This document shows positions 1 through 7,384 of a stretch of 17,784 bases of DNA, in pieces. Within the stretch, counting starts at the first letter, position 1, and each line of letters opens with the position of its first letter. The stretch comes from M55B154 sp964345775 (lineage in GTDB: Bacteria; Spirochaetota; UBA4802; UB4802). Below the pieces are notes generated by a model. It did no database searches. It was given only the letters and a program-made list of their open reading frames with translations, and was not told the origin of the DNA. Both the position numbers and the translations under genes were made by a program. The DNA is taken from contig CAYFSO010000060.1 of the NCBI GenBank assembly GCA_964345775.1, positions 1 through 17,784 of the forward strand, in the 5' to 3' direction.

Positions 1-17
1 CTGGGGAGGGATTTTCT

Positions 18-764
18 TTGGGGAAATTAAAATTCCTTATCCCGCTTTCTGTGGTCATGCTTTTATGGCAGATTTTTTCTATTCATTACGGAGAGCAGCT
101 TGTACCCCCCCCAGTTTCAGTGGGATCTGAAGCGGTAAATCTTTTAGCTGTTAAAGAGAACTGGTACGATATTTTTATTACTCTTTTCCGGGGTGTGGCA
201 GGCATGGCTATCTCATTCTGCTTAGGTTTTATACTGGGACTCCCCAGCGGCATGAGCAGAAATTTCATGACAATGATTTCCCCCCTTGTAGTGGCTTCAC
301 AGGGATGTCCACCCATTATATGGATATCCCTTTTAATGGTATGGGCAGGCATGAGTTCAATTGTCCCTGTTGCTGTGATTGTCATCTCCCTGGTACCGGT
401 AATTTTTTTCAACATAGCCCAGGGCGTGGCTTCACTTGAGGAACGGCTTTTTTCCATGGCAAAAATTTACCGCGTCAGCAATACCCGTATTTTAAAAGAC
501 ATACTGCTTCCAGGTATAAGGCCATACATTTTTTCCTCACTCTCCTATTCTCTCAGCGTTGCCTGGAAGGTGACAGCAACAGCGGAATTTTTCGGAGCCC
601 CGGCAGGTATAGGGTCGCGCCTATACTGGTCGTACCGCTATCTGGACATGAACCAGCTATTCTTCTGGGCTCTGGTTCTGATTATAATCGGATTTTCAAT
701 TGAAATGTTTATTATTACACCTTTGAGAAAAACAGGTTATTCCACTCAGGGGAGCGCGGCATGA
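18..764 (+). CDS. ABC transporter permease (SsuC/TauC/ThiX-like)
   Basis: Inner-membrane permease of a small-molecule ABC importer of the nitrate/sulfonate/taurine/thiamine-precursor type, 248 aa, close to the usual length. Several hydrophobic helices are visible (for example residues 7-21, 56-75, 113-132, 216-235). The N-terminal LWQIF and the following VPPPVSVG proline stretch are typical of the family. The EAA-type cytoplasmic loop that contacts the ATPase lies around residues 147-172, including LLPGIRPYIFS. The start chosen is TTG at 18, seven bases after GGGGAGGG at 3-10; the frame is open to the window edge, so a further upstream start cannot be excluded. It overlaps the ATPase gene by ATGA. 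The substrate cannot be read from the sequence; no binding protein is in the window and one may lie upstream. High confidence for the family, low for substrate. Confidence 0.9.
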   Translation: MGKLKFLIPLSVVMLLWQIFSIHYGEQLVPPPVSVGSEAVNLLAVKENWYDIFITLFRGVAGMAISFCLGFILGLPSGMSRNFMTMISPLVVASQGCPPIIWISLLMVWAGMSSIVPVAVIVISLVPVIFFNIAQGVASLEERLFSMAKIYRVSNTRILKDILLPGIRPYIFSSLSYSLSVAWKVTATAEFFGAPAGIGSRLYWSYRYLDMNQLFFWALVLIIIGFSIEMFIITPLRKTGYSTQGSAA

Positions 765-1378
765 TAGAAGCAAAGGGGATAAGCAAAGCCTTTGGGAAAC
801 ATCAGGTTCTCGGGGATGTAAGCCTTAAAGCAGAAAAGGGGGAGTGGCTCTGTTTTTTCGGCAGATCAGGCTGCGGCAAAACCACACTGATCAGTATTCT
901 TGCCGGTTTACTCCAGTCTGATTCCGGCAGGATTGAACTTAAATCTAAAAGAATAAGCTTTGCCTTTCAGGATGACCGGCTCCTGGAATGGAGAAGCGCT
1001 GAAGAGAATCTGCTTTTTGTACTTCTTTCATATTACAAAAAAGACGCCGCAATCGGAAGAGCAGCATACTGGCTTAAAAAGCTGGGCCTTTATGAGTGCA
1101 GAAATAAAAAGCCGGGACAGCTCAGCGGCGGCATGAGAAGAAGACTGAACATTGCCCGGAGCCTCTCCATTGAGCCTGATATACTATTTCTCGATGAGCC
1201 ATTCGCATTTCTGGACTCGGAAAACATAGAAATAATCCGGGGCTGCGTCAAAGAGGCAGTGACATTGAGGCAGACTACAGTATTAATGGTGAGCCATTCC
1301 CTGGGTGAGCTGTCAGGTATTAAATACAGGCTCATTGATCTTGATGACAGACAAAGGCCTTTAAATATTGAGTTATAA
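761..1378 (+). CDS. ABC transporter ATP-binding protein (SsuB/TauB-like)
   Basis: Cytoplasmic ATPase that would power the permease encoded just before it. At 205 aa it is somewhat shorter than the usual 230-260 aa of this family. All nucleotide-binding motifs are present: Walker A GRSGCGKT (34-41), Q-loop glutamine Q70, signature LSGGM (121-125), Walker B ILFLDE (141-146, catalytic E146) and switch histidine H179 in MVSHS. The D-loop reads AFLD rather than the common SALD. The ATG at 761 overlaps the permease stop by four bases and is preceded by AGGGGAG around 747-753, so translation is probably coupled. The short C-terminal tail after H179 explains the reduced length. Family confidence is high; the imported substrate is unknown, and the downstream radical SAM and DUF2249 genes suggest it is linked to their chemistry (inference). 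Confidence 0.93.
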   Translation: MIEAKGISKAFGKHQVLGDVSLKAEKGEWLCFFGRSGCGKTTLISILAGLLQSDSGRIELKSKRISFAFQDDRLLEWRSAEENLLFVLLSYYKKDAAIGRAAYWLKKLGLYECRNKKPGQLSGGMRRRLNIARSLSIEPDILFLDEPFAFLDSENIEIIRGCVKEAVTLRQTTVLMVSHSLGELSGIKYRLIDLDDRQRPLNIEL

Positions 1379-1425
1379 ATTATTCAGACAGTAAAAAAAT
1401 CAATAAATCTATGGAGGAGACAGTC

Positions 1426-2130
1426 ATGAACAAATATTTTCTGAATAAATCTGAATTTGAGATTATCGACGCAAGGAAACTTAAGGGGAATTTTTTTCCC
1501 TTTATTCTCAAAAAAGCCCGTGAAACAGATGAGGGCAAAGGTATCTGCATTATCCAGAGCTTTGAACCTGTGCCTCTTTATAATACCCTTGCAGAATTAG
1601 GATTTGAACATGAAACTGAAAAAACCGCTGATAATGAGTATAAAGCTTATTTTTTCAGGGTAAAAAAGACCGGAAACGACAAGGAAATGCTCCCTCTGAA
1701 ACCGACGGCAATTCTGAATCTGAACACAATAGATCCCGCACTTGCCGATATTGGAATCAACTTCTGGGGCTATATCTGGGATAAAAAAGTTCCAGCAATT
1801 GACATGAAGACAAAACTTCTGCTTTCACTTGCAAATGGAGTAGGTGCAGGACGTATGAGGCAGGCTACGCGTGAGTTTATAAAAGGTTATGCCTCCGGTA
1901 TAAGTATTGAAGAATTCAGTGAATTATTCTCAATGTTTGTATGGAATCAGGGTATAGGTTACTTCGCATCCGAGATCGGACCTTCCCCTCTTTTTGCCGC
2001 ATTCGATTACACAAAAAATGAAGAAAAGAAGGGCACAGAAAAATCAGTAATTCTTGAAGGACTTCTTGAAAATTTCGGTGAAAAAAATCCTTCTGTGAGT
2101 ACCCTCTATATCAGGGAAAACCGGGAATAA
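1426..2130 (+). CDS. DUF2249-like / carboxymuconolactone decarboxylase-like fusion protein
   Basis: A 234-aa soluble protein of unknown function. Residues about 11-80 resemble the DUF2249 (TusA-like) fold: an IIDARKL strand, then GICIIQSFEPVPLYNTL and the GFEHETE element. Residues about 125-200 are helical and resemble carboxymuconolactone decarboxylase/AhpD-type proteins (LLLSLANGVGAGRM, then ASGISIEEFSELF, then a WNQGIGYF segment), but without the AhpD CxxC; the only cysteine is C41 in the first domain. Both assignments are by eye. The start is ATG 1426, seven bases after GGAGGA at 1413-1418; an in-frame ATG at 1411 would place that ribosome site inside the gene, so I reject it. It lies 47 bases after the ATPase gene and nine bases before a radical SAM gene, suggesting one operon. 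It may present or process a small sulfur- or cofactor-related molecule (speculation). Confidence 0.72.
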   Translation: MNKYFLNKSEFEIIDARKLKGNFFPFILKKARETDEGKGICIIQSFEPVPLYNTLAELGFEHETEKTADNEYKAYFFRVKKTGNDKEMLPLKPTAILNLNTIDPALADIGINFWGYIWDKKVPAIDMKTKLLLSLANGVGAGRMRQATREFIKGYASGISIEEFSELFSMFVWNQGIGYFASEIGPSPLFAAFDYTKNEEKKGTEKSVILEGLLENFGEKNPSVSTLYIRENRE

Positions 2131-2139
2131 ATAATAAAT

Positions 2140-3126
2140 ATGATATACACAAAATCAGAAATAATGGAATTCCTTGAAATGCCATTTAAAGACTTTAATA
2201 AAAACATAAGGCCAATGGCAAAGGAAATATACAGAAAGAGCGGCAATAGCATAGTCCCAGTGGCCATGCTTGGATACAGTAATATCTGCAGAAACAGATG
2301 TGCCTATTGCGGCATGAACGCGGGCAACAGATCAATTAAACGCTACAGGATTCCTCAGGATGATATTCTCTCAACTGTAAAAGCGGCGGCCCGATCAGGC
2401 ATTAAAAGGTTCTTTCTGATTTCTGGGGATGACCCGAACTATAACTTTCCCGATCTATATAAAATAATTGAGTACGGGAAAAGTCTTAATCTTTACATAA
2501 CCCTGGCAGCCGGTGAACTCGACAATGAACAGCTCCAGTCTCTTGAGAATGCAGGACTTGATGAATATGTACTTAAGTTTGAAACAACTGATAATGAACT
2601 TTTTAGAAAAATTAAACCTGACAGCTCTTTAAAAAAGAGGATGGATGCTATTAACCTGATTAAAAACGGTTCGATGGAACTGGCCTCAGGAAATATTACC
2701 GGCCTGCCAGAGCAGAGCCTGGAAAGTATAGCAGATGACATTATTTTTATGAAAGCACTTGAAGTAAGCTGGGCTCCTGTTGTCCCCTATATGCCTGTAC
2801 CAGGCACCCCTCTTGCTGAAGGGAACAGCAGGGGGAGTCTGGAAATAATTCTGAAGGAAATAGCTATTCTCAGACTCATGATTCCGTCTGTTAATATTAC
2901 TGCACAGCAGCCCGGAGATGACATCAAAAACGGTTTCGGTGACATACAGGGAAATTTAAATGCCTTAAATGCAGGAGCTAATATGCTTTTTGTCGACATG
3001 CTCCCCTCCACACTGGCAGGGGAATTCAAGGTAATAGAAAACAGGAATGTTGAAGGGCTTGAAAGGATTTCGAAAATGGCCGAAATGTCGGGGATGGCAT
3101 TTAATCAGGCAGAAAAACTGGCATGA
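2140..3126 (+). CDS. HydE/BioB-type radical SAM protein
   Basis: A 328-aa radical SAM enzyme. The cluster-binding motif is CX3CX2C at C50, C54 and C57 (NICRNRCAYCG), and these are the only cysteines, so a second iron-sulfur cluster is unlikely. Several stretches resemble HydE, the [FeFe]-hydrogenase maturase of the BioB/PylB group: IKRYRI after the cysteines (66-71), SGDDP (95-99), the KFET segment (146-149), TGLPEQ (187-192), PGTPLA (221-226) and IPSVNITA (248-255). Function is therefore C-S or C-C radical chemistry on a small molecule, not identified. No HydF, HydG or hydrogenase gene is in the window, so I do not name it hydE. ATG 2140 has only a weak ribosome site; a later ATG at 2164 is an alternative. 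It follows the DUF2249-like gene by nine bases. Confidence 0.85.
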   Translation: MIYTKSEIMEFLEMPFKDFNKNIRPMAKEIYRKSGNSIVPVAMLGYSNICRNRCAYCGMNAGNRSIKRYRIPQDDILSTVKAAARSGIKRFFLISGDDPNYNFPDLYKIIEYGKSLNLYITLAAGELDNEQLQSLENAGLDEYVLKFETTDNELFRKIKPDSSLKKRMDAINLIKNGSMELASGNITGLPEQSLESIADDIIFMKALEVSWAPVVPYMPVPGTPLAEGNSRGSLEIILKEIAILRLMIPSVNITAQQPGDDIKNGFGDIQGNLNALNAGANMLFVDMLPSTLAGEFKVIENRNVEGLERISKMAEMSGMAFNQAEKLA

Positions 3127-3149
3127 TTACTGAACATAATCAGATTTTT
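3124..3149 (+). terminator. Possible weak terminator after the radical SAM gene
   Basis: A perfect six-base inverted repeat TGATTA/TAATCA (3124-3129 and 3137-3142) with a seven-base loop is followed by ATTTTT at 3144-3149. The stem is short and AT-rich, so it may only attenuate transcription. It sits exactly at the stop codon of the radical SAM gene. Confidence 0.3.
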
Positions 3150-3206
3150 CCCAATTTTTTTCTTACATTTTAACCAAAAATAATAATAAAAAAATGGAGG
3201 TTGTGA

Positions 3207-4013
3207 ATGAAGCGCACCCTGCTCACAATTACAATTGCCTTGTTTGCGGTATCATCTGCATTCGCGGCACAAAATGACATTGACGTCACCAGGACACAGT
3301 TCTGGGGAAACCTTATTTTCAAGGGAAAAGTCACTAAAAGCGGTCTTGGGATATTTGCCAGGTACAGCAGCCGCAACAATCTTGACTTTGAAAAAGAGAA
3401 AAATGATACGGTTGTCGATGATGAAACACAGGGTTCATGGCTTAATGAACTCTTTATCGGTCCTTCTTATGCCACAAAGCTTACCCCAAAATTGAAACTG
3501 GTTACCAGCCCGCAGTACAGGGTTATGGGATTCTATCTTGATGAAAAGAAAAAGGACGCAACACCTGCAGATCCTGAAGCCTATTATGAACACACCCTGC
3601 ACTGGCCAACCACCCTTGCCTATAACTTCGGTTTTCTTACCGCAAAGTACAGGCTTATCCTGTGGAACCGGTTTCCGTATGAATACACCCAGGATGGAGT
3701 TAAAGATGAAACTGACAACGAGTTTCTCACCAGGCATTATCTAGGCGTTGACATCCCCCTGCACAAAATGCTTTCATTCTACCTTGCAGAAGAAGTATTC
3801 ATACTGCATACCGCGGGTGACGAAGGCGAAAACACCTTCTGGCGAAATGCCGTCTGGACAGGCTTTGACATTAAGCCTTCAAAGTCCTTCAGTGTAAAAC
3901 TGGGATACACCAACTATTACACTTTCAAGGAAGACTCTGATGCAAAAGAAGTCACAGTAAACGACCATTACATCTATACTGCAATCACCTACAGCACTGA
4001 CTTTACTAAATAA
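3207..4013 (+). CDS. Outer-membrane beta-barrel protein, DUF2490-like (copy 1)
   Basis: A 268-aa exported protein predicted to form an outer-membrane beta-barrel. The signal peptide is clear: MKR, a hydrophobic core, and cleavage after AFA at about residue 20. The mature part alternates polar and hydrophobic residues in strand-like segments rich in Tyr and Trp. Most of it aligns with the next gene by eye: DVTRTQFWG, WLNELFIGP, ADPEAYY, HTAGD and RNAVWTG have near-identical partners there. The general pattern resembles DUF2490 proteins, but that assignment is by eye. ATG 3207 is preceded by GGAGG at 3196-3200. The gene ends in a strong intrinsic terminator. It is separated from the radical SAM gene by 80 AT-rich bases and may have its own promoter. 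No substrate or function can be assigned; a porin or an assembly role are both possible. Confidence 0.75.
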   Translation: MKRTLLTITIALFAVSSAFAAQNDIDVTRTQFWGNLIFKGKVTKSGLGIFARYSSRNNLDFEKEKNDTVVDDETQGSWLNELFIGPSYATKLTPKLKLVTSPQYRVMGFYLDEKKKDATPADPEAYYEHTLHWPTTLAYNFGFLTAKYRLILWNRFPYEYTQDGVKDETDNEFLTRHYLGVDIPLHKMLSFYLAEEVFILHTAGDEGENTFWRNAVWTGFDIKPSKSFSVKLGYTNYYTFKEDSDAKEVTVNDHYIYTAITYSTDFTK

Positions 4014-4019
4014 TAAGCC

Positions 4020-4053
4020 ATCCCCTCCATCACGGAGGGGATCTTTGTTTTCT
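4020..4053 (+). terminator. Rho-independent terminator
   Basis: A perfect nine-base-pair stem ATCCCCTCC/GGAGGGGAT (4020-4028 and 4034-4042) with a five-base loop ATCAC is followed by the T-rich run CTTTGTTTTCT. It starts seven bases after the stop of the first outer-membrane gene and separates the two paralogues into different transcripts. Confidence 0.9.
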
Positions 4054-4063
4054 AATTTTATCC

Positions 4064-4092
4064 TTGCACATATACCGGTCATCTACTATGTA
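4064..4092 (+). promoter_or_regulatory. Weak candidate promoter for the second outer-membrane gene
   Basis: TTGCAC (4064-4069) and TATGTA (4087-4092) are 17 bases apart. Each matches the sigma-70 consensus in only three of six positions. A promoter is expected here because a strong terminator lies directly upstream, but the match itself is poor. Confidence 0.25.
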
Positions 4093-4124
4093 TCAGGCAG
4101 TTATACACAAAAGGCGGGTATACC

Positions 4125-4964
4125 ATGAAAAAACTATCATTCATTCTAATCATTCATATTGCAATCCTGTTTTCTACCACAAACCTGTTCGCTGCTACTG
4201 ACGTTGACGTCACTCGCTCCCAGCTATGGGGTGCTTTTATTTACCGTGCGCAGATGCATAACAGCGGTTCGGGTCTTTACGTCAAGTACAGCGCCCGCTA
4301 TAACCTCACCTACGAGAAAATGGTGGACAAAACAGTTACCGATGAGACCACGCAGGGGTTATGGCTCAACGAGCTTTTCATTGGACCCGAGTTCGTGCTC
4401 AAACCTTCCCGAAAGATGAAAATATCCACCAGCCCGCGGTACAGGGTGCAGGGCTTATACCTTGATGAGAAGAAGGCAGGGCGAAACGACCCGTCTACGG
4501 CCGATCCAGAGGCGTACTATAAACATACCATATACTGGCCAACGCAGTTCTCGTATACCCACAAGTCTGTCACCCTTGGCTACAGGCTGGCATTCTGGCA
4601 CAAATTCCCCTATGACTATAAGAAAGTTGAGGTGGACTATCATGGTGACGCCGAGTTTTTCAGCCGCCACATGCTGCGATGCGCCTTCCACGTGCTGAAC
4701 TGGCTGGATCTCTACCTCTGGGACGAGGTGTTTTTACTGCATACAGCAGGTGACCCGGGCGAGCAGGTATTCTACCGTAACGCGGTCTGGACGGGCCTTT
4801 TGTTCAAGCCGGTGAGCGGCACATCCTTCAGGCTGGGGTATACGCATTACTATACACGTGCAGAACGTTCACCCTCTACCGACAAGGATGTCATAGATCA
4901 TTATATGTATGCTGCAGTATCTTATCGTAGTGATTACAGCAATGTATCCCTGATACCGTACTGA
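4125..4964 (+). CDS. Outer-membrane beta-barrel protein, DUF2490-like (copy 2)
   Basis: A 279-aa paralogue of the preceding gene. The signal peptide begins MKK, with a hydrophobic core and likely cleavage after LFA at about residue 23. The mature protein begins with DVDVTRSQLWG, nearly the same as copy 1, and shares TQGLWLNELFIGP, SPRYRVQGLYLDEKK, ADPEAYY, HTAGDPGE, RNAVWTG and a LGYTHYYT-type strand. Sequence divergence is scattered along the length rather than in one block. The ribosome site before ATG 4125 is weak (AAGGCGGG at 4111-4118). Its DNA is more GC-rich than copy 1: I count 34 of 60 G+C at 4681-4740 against 29 of 60 at 3781-3840. Its stop codon directly touches the stop codon of the oppositely oriented porB. 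Function unknown. Confidence 0.75.
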   Translation: MKKLSFILIIHIAILFSTTNLFAATDVDVTRSQLWGAFIYRAQMHNSGSGLYVKYSARYNLTYEKMVDKTVTDETTQGLWLNELFIGPEFVLKPSRKMKISTSPRYRVQGLYLDEKKAGRNDPSTADPEAYYKHTIYWPTQFSYTHKSVTLGYRLAFWHKFPYDYKKVEVDYHGDAEFFSRHMLRCAFHVLNWLDLYLWDEVFLLHTAGDPGEQVFYRNAVWTGLLFKPVSGTSFRLGYTHYYTRAERSPSTDKDVIDHYMYAAVSYRSDYSNVSLIPY

Positions 4965-5897
4965 CTATATACCATCCTCGCCGCATAATGCCAGTATATG
5001 TTCCCATCGCTGGTCAACCTCTTCCTGGAGGCGGTCGATCATGTGCCTGTTCTCTTCCCTGAACAGGTGCTTGAAACGGCCCTGTGGTTTCAGCCATTCC
5101 TCGATGGGCAGCTTCTCTTTTGGCCTGTAGTTCAAACGGTACTCGCCGTCTTCCACCTCGTACAACGGCCAGAAGCATGTCTCAACCGCAAGCCGTGATA
5201 TTTCGATGGTATCTTCCTGGTTGAAACGCCATCCCCTGTGACACATGGAAAGAACGTTGAGGAAGGCAGGACCTGGCGAGTTCAATGCCTTATCGGATTT
5301 CTCCACCATGTCTTTCCAGAATGCGATGGTACTCTGTGCGGCATAAGGGATCTCGTGCGCAATTACGATGGCGGTAAGGTCCTTGCGGAACTGTGGCTTG
5401 CCGGGGCTCTCCTCTCCCGAAGGGGCCGTGGTGGTCGACGCGCCGCTTGGGGTTGCTCCCGATCGCTGTATACCGGTATTCATGTACGCCTCGTTGTCAT
5501 AGCATACGTAGGTAAAATTATGGCCGCGCTCAAGGGCCCCCGAAAGGGACTGCAGTCCTATATCATAGGTACCACCGTCACCACCAAAGGCAACGAAACG
5601 TATGTCCCCGTCTTTAATTCTGCCTTTCTTCCTCAATGCCCTGTACGCGGTTTCAGCACCGCTGATGGTTGCCGCAACGTTTTCAAAGGCATTGTGGATG
5701 ACGGGGATGTTCCATGCCGTATACGGGTAGATGGTGGTTGCCACCTCCAGGCAGCCCGTTGCCAGGCCAGCAACAACGGGTTTATCCGTTCCCATCAGTA
5801 CCTGGCGTGCCGCAATGGAGGCGCCGCAACCGGCACACAGCCTGTGTCCTCCCGTTAATCGTTCAGGTTTATTTGAAAGCTTCTTTATACTGGGCAT
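4965..5897 (-). CDS. porB: Pyruvate:ferredoxin oxidoreductase, beta subunit (TPP-binding)
   Basis: The 310-aa beta subunit of the four-subunit 2-oxoacid:ferredoxin oxidoreductase. It binds thiamine diphosphate and a 4Fe-4S cluster, and oxidises pyruvate to acetyl-CoA and CO2 while reducing ferredoxin. Cluster cysteines match the family pattern: C21 and C24 in LCAGCG, C49 in TGCLE, and C219 in LSMCHRG. The thiamine diphosphate site is GGDGGTYDIG (105-114) with DNEAYMNTGIQRSG (134-147). Similarity to pyruvate enzymes is better than to 2-oxoisovalerate or 2-oxoglutarate enzymes by eye, especially the NTGIQRSGATP segment; substrate is still an inference. ATG at 5897 is preceded by AAAGGAGA eight bases away. 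It is the last gene of the operon, 14 bases after porA. Confidence 0.95.
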   Translation of the reverse strand: MPSIKKLSNKPERLTGGHRLCAGCGASIAARQVLMGTDKPVVAGLATGCLEVATTIYPYTAWNIPVIHNAFENVAATISGAETAYRALRKKGRIKDGDIRFVAFGGDGGTYDIGLQSLSGALERGHNFTYVCYDNEAYMNTGIQRSGATPSGASTTTAPSGEESPGKPQFRKDLTAIVIAHEIPYAAQSTIAFWKDMVEKSDKALNSPGPAFLNVLSMCHRGWRFNQEDTIEISRLAVETCFWPLYEVEDGEYRLNYRPKEKLPIEEWLKPQGRFKHLFREENRHMIDRLQEEVDQRWEHILALCGEDGI

Positions 5898-5911
5898 ATT
5901 ATTGTCTCCTT

Positions 5912-7102
5912 TTATCGTACACCAAGATACTGCACCTCGCTGTACCGGTTCTCACGTATTCCATTTTCAAGATCACCAAACACCTTCTGTACCATTTCAG
6001 GCGAAAGTTCTCTTCCACCAAGGCCATAGACGTGGTTCATGAGTACAGGCCTGTTTTGGGAATTGTACATGGCAGCCTTTATCTCTCCAAAGAGGGGACC
6101 TCCCCGGGTTGAGAATGTCTCGCTGCGGTCAAGTATGGCCGCGGCTTTCACGTCCGACAGTGCATGGCAGATCATGTCTGCGGGGAATGGCCGCATGAAA
6201 CGGGGCTTGATCAGTCCCACCTTCTTTCCCTTTTCCCGAAGTTGGTCAATTACGTGCTTGATGGTTCCGGCCGATGATCCCAGCGCGACCAGGGCCACAT
6301 CGGCATCCTCCATCATGTATGTTTCAATAAAGTCGTATTCGATTCCGAAGGTATCTTTAAATGCATCAAATACTTCGGGAAGTTTTTCCATTGCATGTAT
6401 CATGGCCTGCGACTGCTGCCGTTTATGCTCGAAGTAGTAATCGTGCAGGTCAAGGGGCCCGTAGGTCTTAGGATCTCTCACATCAAGCAGGCTCATCTCC
6501 GGGTTGAAGGTCCCGATAAAATCCTTTACCTGCTTATCCTCGAACACCTCAACCGGTTCCATGGCATGGGAGGTGATGAACCCGTCCTGGCACACCATGA
6601 TGGGAAGCTGTATACCGGGATGCTCGGCCATCCGCATGCTCATGACAAGGTTGTGGTATACCTCCTGCGGGTTCTCGGAGTAGACCTGCATCCAGCCTGA
6701 TTCTCGCAGCCCCATGGAATCGGAATGGTCACAGTGTATGTTGATGGGGGCACTCAACGCCCTGTTCACCACCGACATGACAATTGGCAGCCGCGTTGAC
6801 GCGGCGATGTAGACCACCTCGAACATGAGGGCCAGGCCGTTGGCGGAGGTTGCCGTCATGGTGCGCGCCCCTGCCGCCGACGACCCTACGCACGCGCTCA
6901 TGGCACTGTGCTCTGACTCCACGGGGATCATCTCGGTGTCAACCACCCCGTCCGCCACGTACTGTGAATAGTTCATAACAATATCTGTTTGCGGGGTTAT
7001 GGGATAGGCAGCCACCACGTCAGGTTCGATCTGCTTCATGGCAAAGGCGGCAGCCTCGTTACCGCTTAATGCTATTCTATTCTTCATTGCAGTTGTACTC
7101 AT
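5912..7102 (-). CDS. porA: Pyruvate:ferredoxin oxidoreductase, alpha subunit
   Basis: The 396-aa alpha subunit, the usual length. It carries the domain that meets the beta subunit to form the active site and a transketolase-C-like domain. Family hallmarks are AAYPITPQTD (31-40), with the substrate-contacting threonine, and PVESEHSAMSAC (60-71), with the glutamate that contacts thiamine diphosphate, followed by GARTMTATSANGL. ATG 7102 is preceded by AAGGAG, which overlaps the final codons and stop of porD, so translation is likely coupled. PorA and PorB face each other at the active site; PorD hands electrons on to ferredoxin. Confidence 0.95.
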   Translation of the reverse strand: MSTTAMKNRIALSGNEAAAFAMKQIEPDVVAAYPITPQTDIVMNYSQYVADGVVDTEMIPVESEHSAMSACVGSSAAGARTMTATSANGLALMFEVVYIAASTRLPIVMSVVNRALSAPINIHCDHSDSMGLRESGWMQVYSENPQEVYHNLVMSMRMAEHPGIQLPIMVCQDGFITSHAMEPVEVFEDKQVKDFIGTFNPEMSLLDVRDPKTYGPLDLHDYYFEHKRQQSQAMIHAMEKLPEVFDAFKDTFGIEYDFIETYMMEDADVALVALGSSAGTIKHVIDQLREKGKKVGLIKPRFMRPFPADMICHALSDVKAAAILDRSETFSTRGGPLFGEIKAAMYNSQNRPVLMNHVYGLGGRELSPEMVQKVFGDLENGIRENRYSEVQYLGVR

Positions 7103-7105
7103 GGT

Positions 7106-7384
7106 TTACTCCTTTTCCATCGTGATACATTCGACGGGACAAACGGAAGCGCATATACCGCATCCCTTGCAGTGATCATAATCTATATGGTCAATCTTCT
7201 CGTCCTTCACCCGCACCGCGCTGTCGGGGCAGAACATCCAGCAGGTGAGGCAGTCGGTGCACGTCTCCCGGTCAACCACCGGCCGCTGCGTGCGCCAGTC
7301 ACCACTTTTATATTGTACCGCCGTTCCCGGCTTATCGATTATCCCGCCAATGGGAATGTCTTTCCATCCTTTCTTCTGCATCAT
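7106..7384 (-). CDS. porD: Pyruvate:ferredoxin oxidoreductase, delta (ferredoxin-like) subunit
   Basis: A 92-aa polyferredoxin subunit with two 4Fe-4S clusters. The first motif has cysteines 42, 45, 48 and 52 (CTDCLTCWMFCP), the second 72, 75, 78 and 82 (CKGCGICASVCP). It relays electrons from the PorB cluster to soluble ferredoxin. Its start codon overlaps the end of porC by ATGA, and its stop lies three bases before the porA ATG. The order C-D-A-B is the common arrangement of this enzyme in anaerobes. Confidence 0.95.
   Translation of the reverse strand: MMQKKGWKDIPIGGIIDKPGTAVQYKSGDWRTQRPVVDRETCTDCLTCWMFCPDSAVRVKDEKIDHIDYDHCKGCGICASVCPVECITMEKE

Noticed and set aside
5238..5858. Long plus-strand open frame (206 codons) opposite porB
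   Set aside because: It lies entirely antisense to a gene with full cofactor motifs, has no matching ribosome site and gives a peptide without domain features; it is a shadow of GC-rich coding sequence.
6039..6437. Plus-strand open frame opposite porA
   Set aside because: Antisense shadow of porA; the peptide is Ser/Arg-rich without recognisable structure.
4071..7155. Frequent TATACC strings as a possible repeat or regulatory motif
   Set aside because: They mostly fall in coding sequence on either strand, consistent with frequent ATA isoleucine codons followed by C-starting codons; spacing is irregular.
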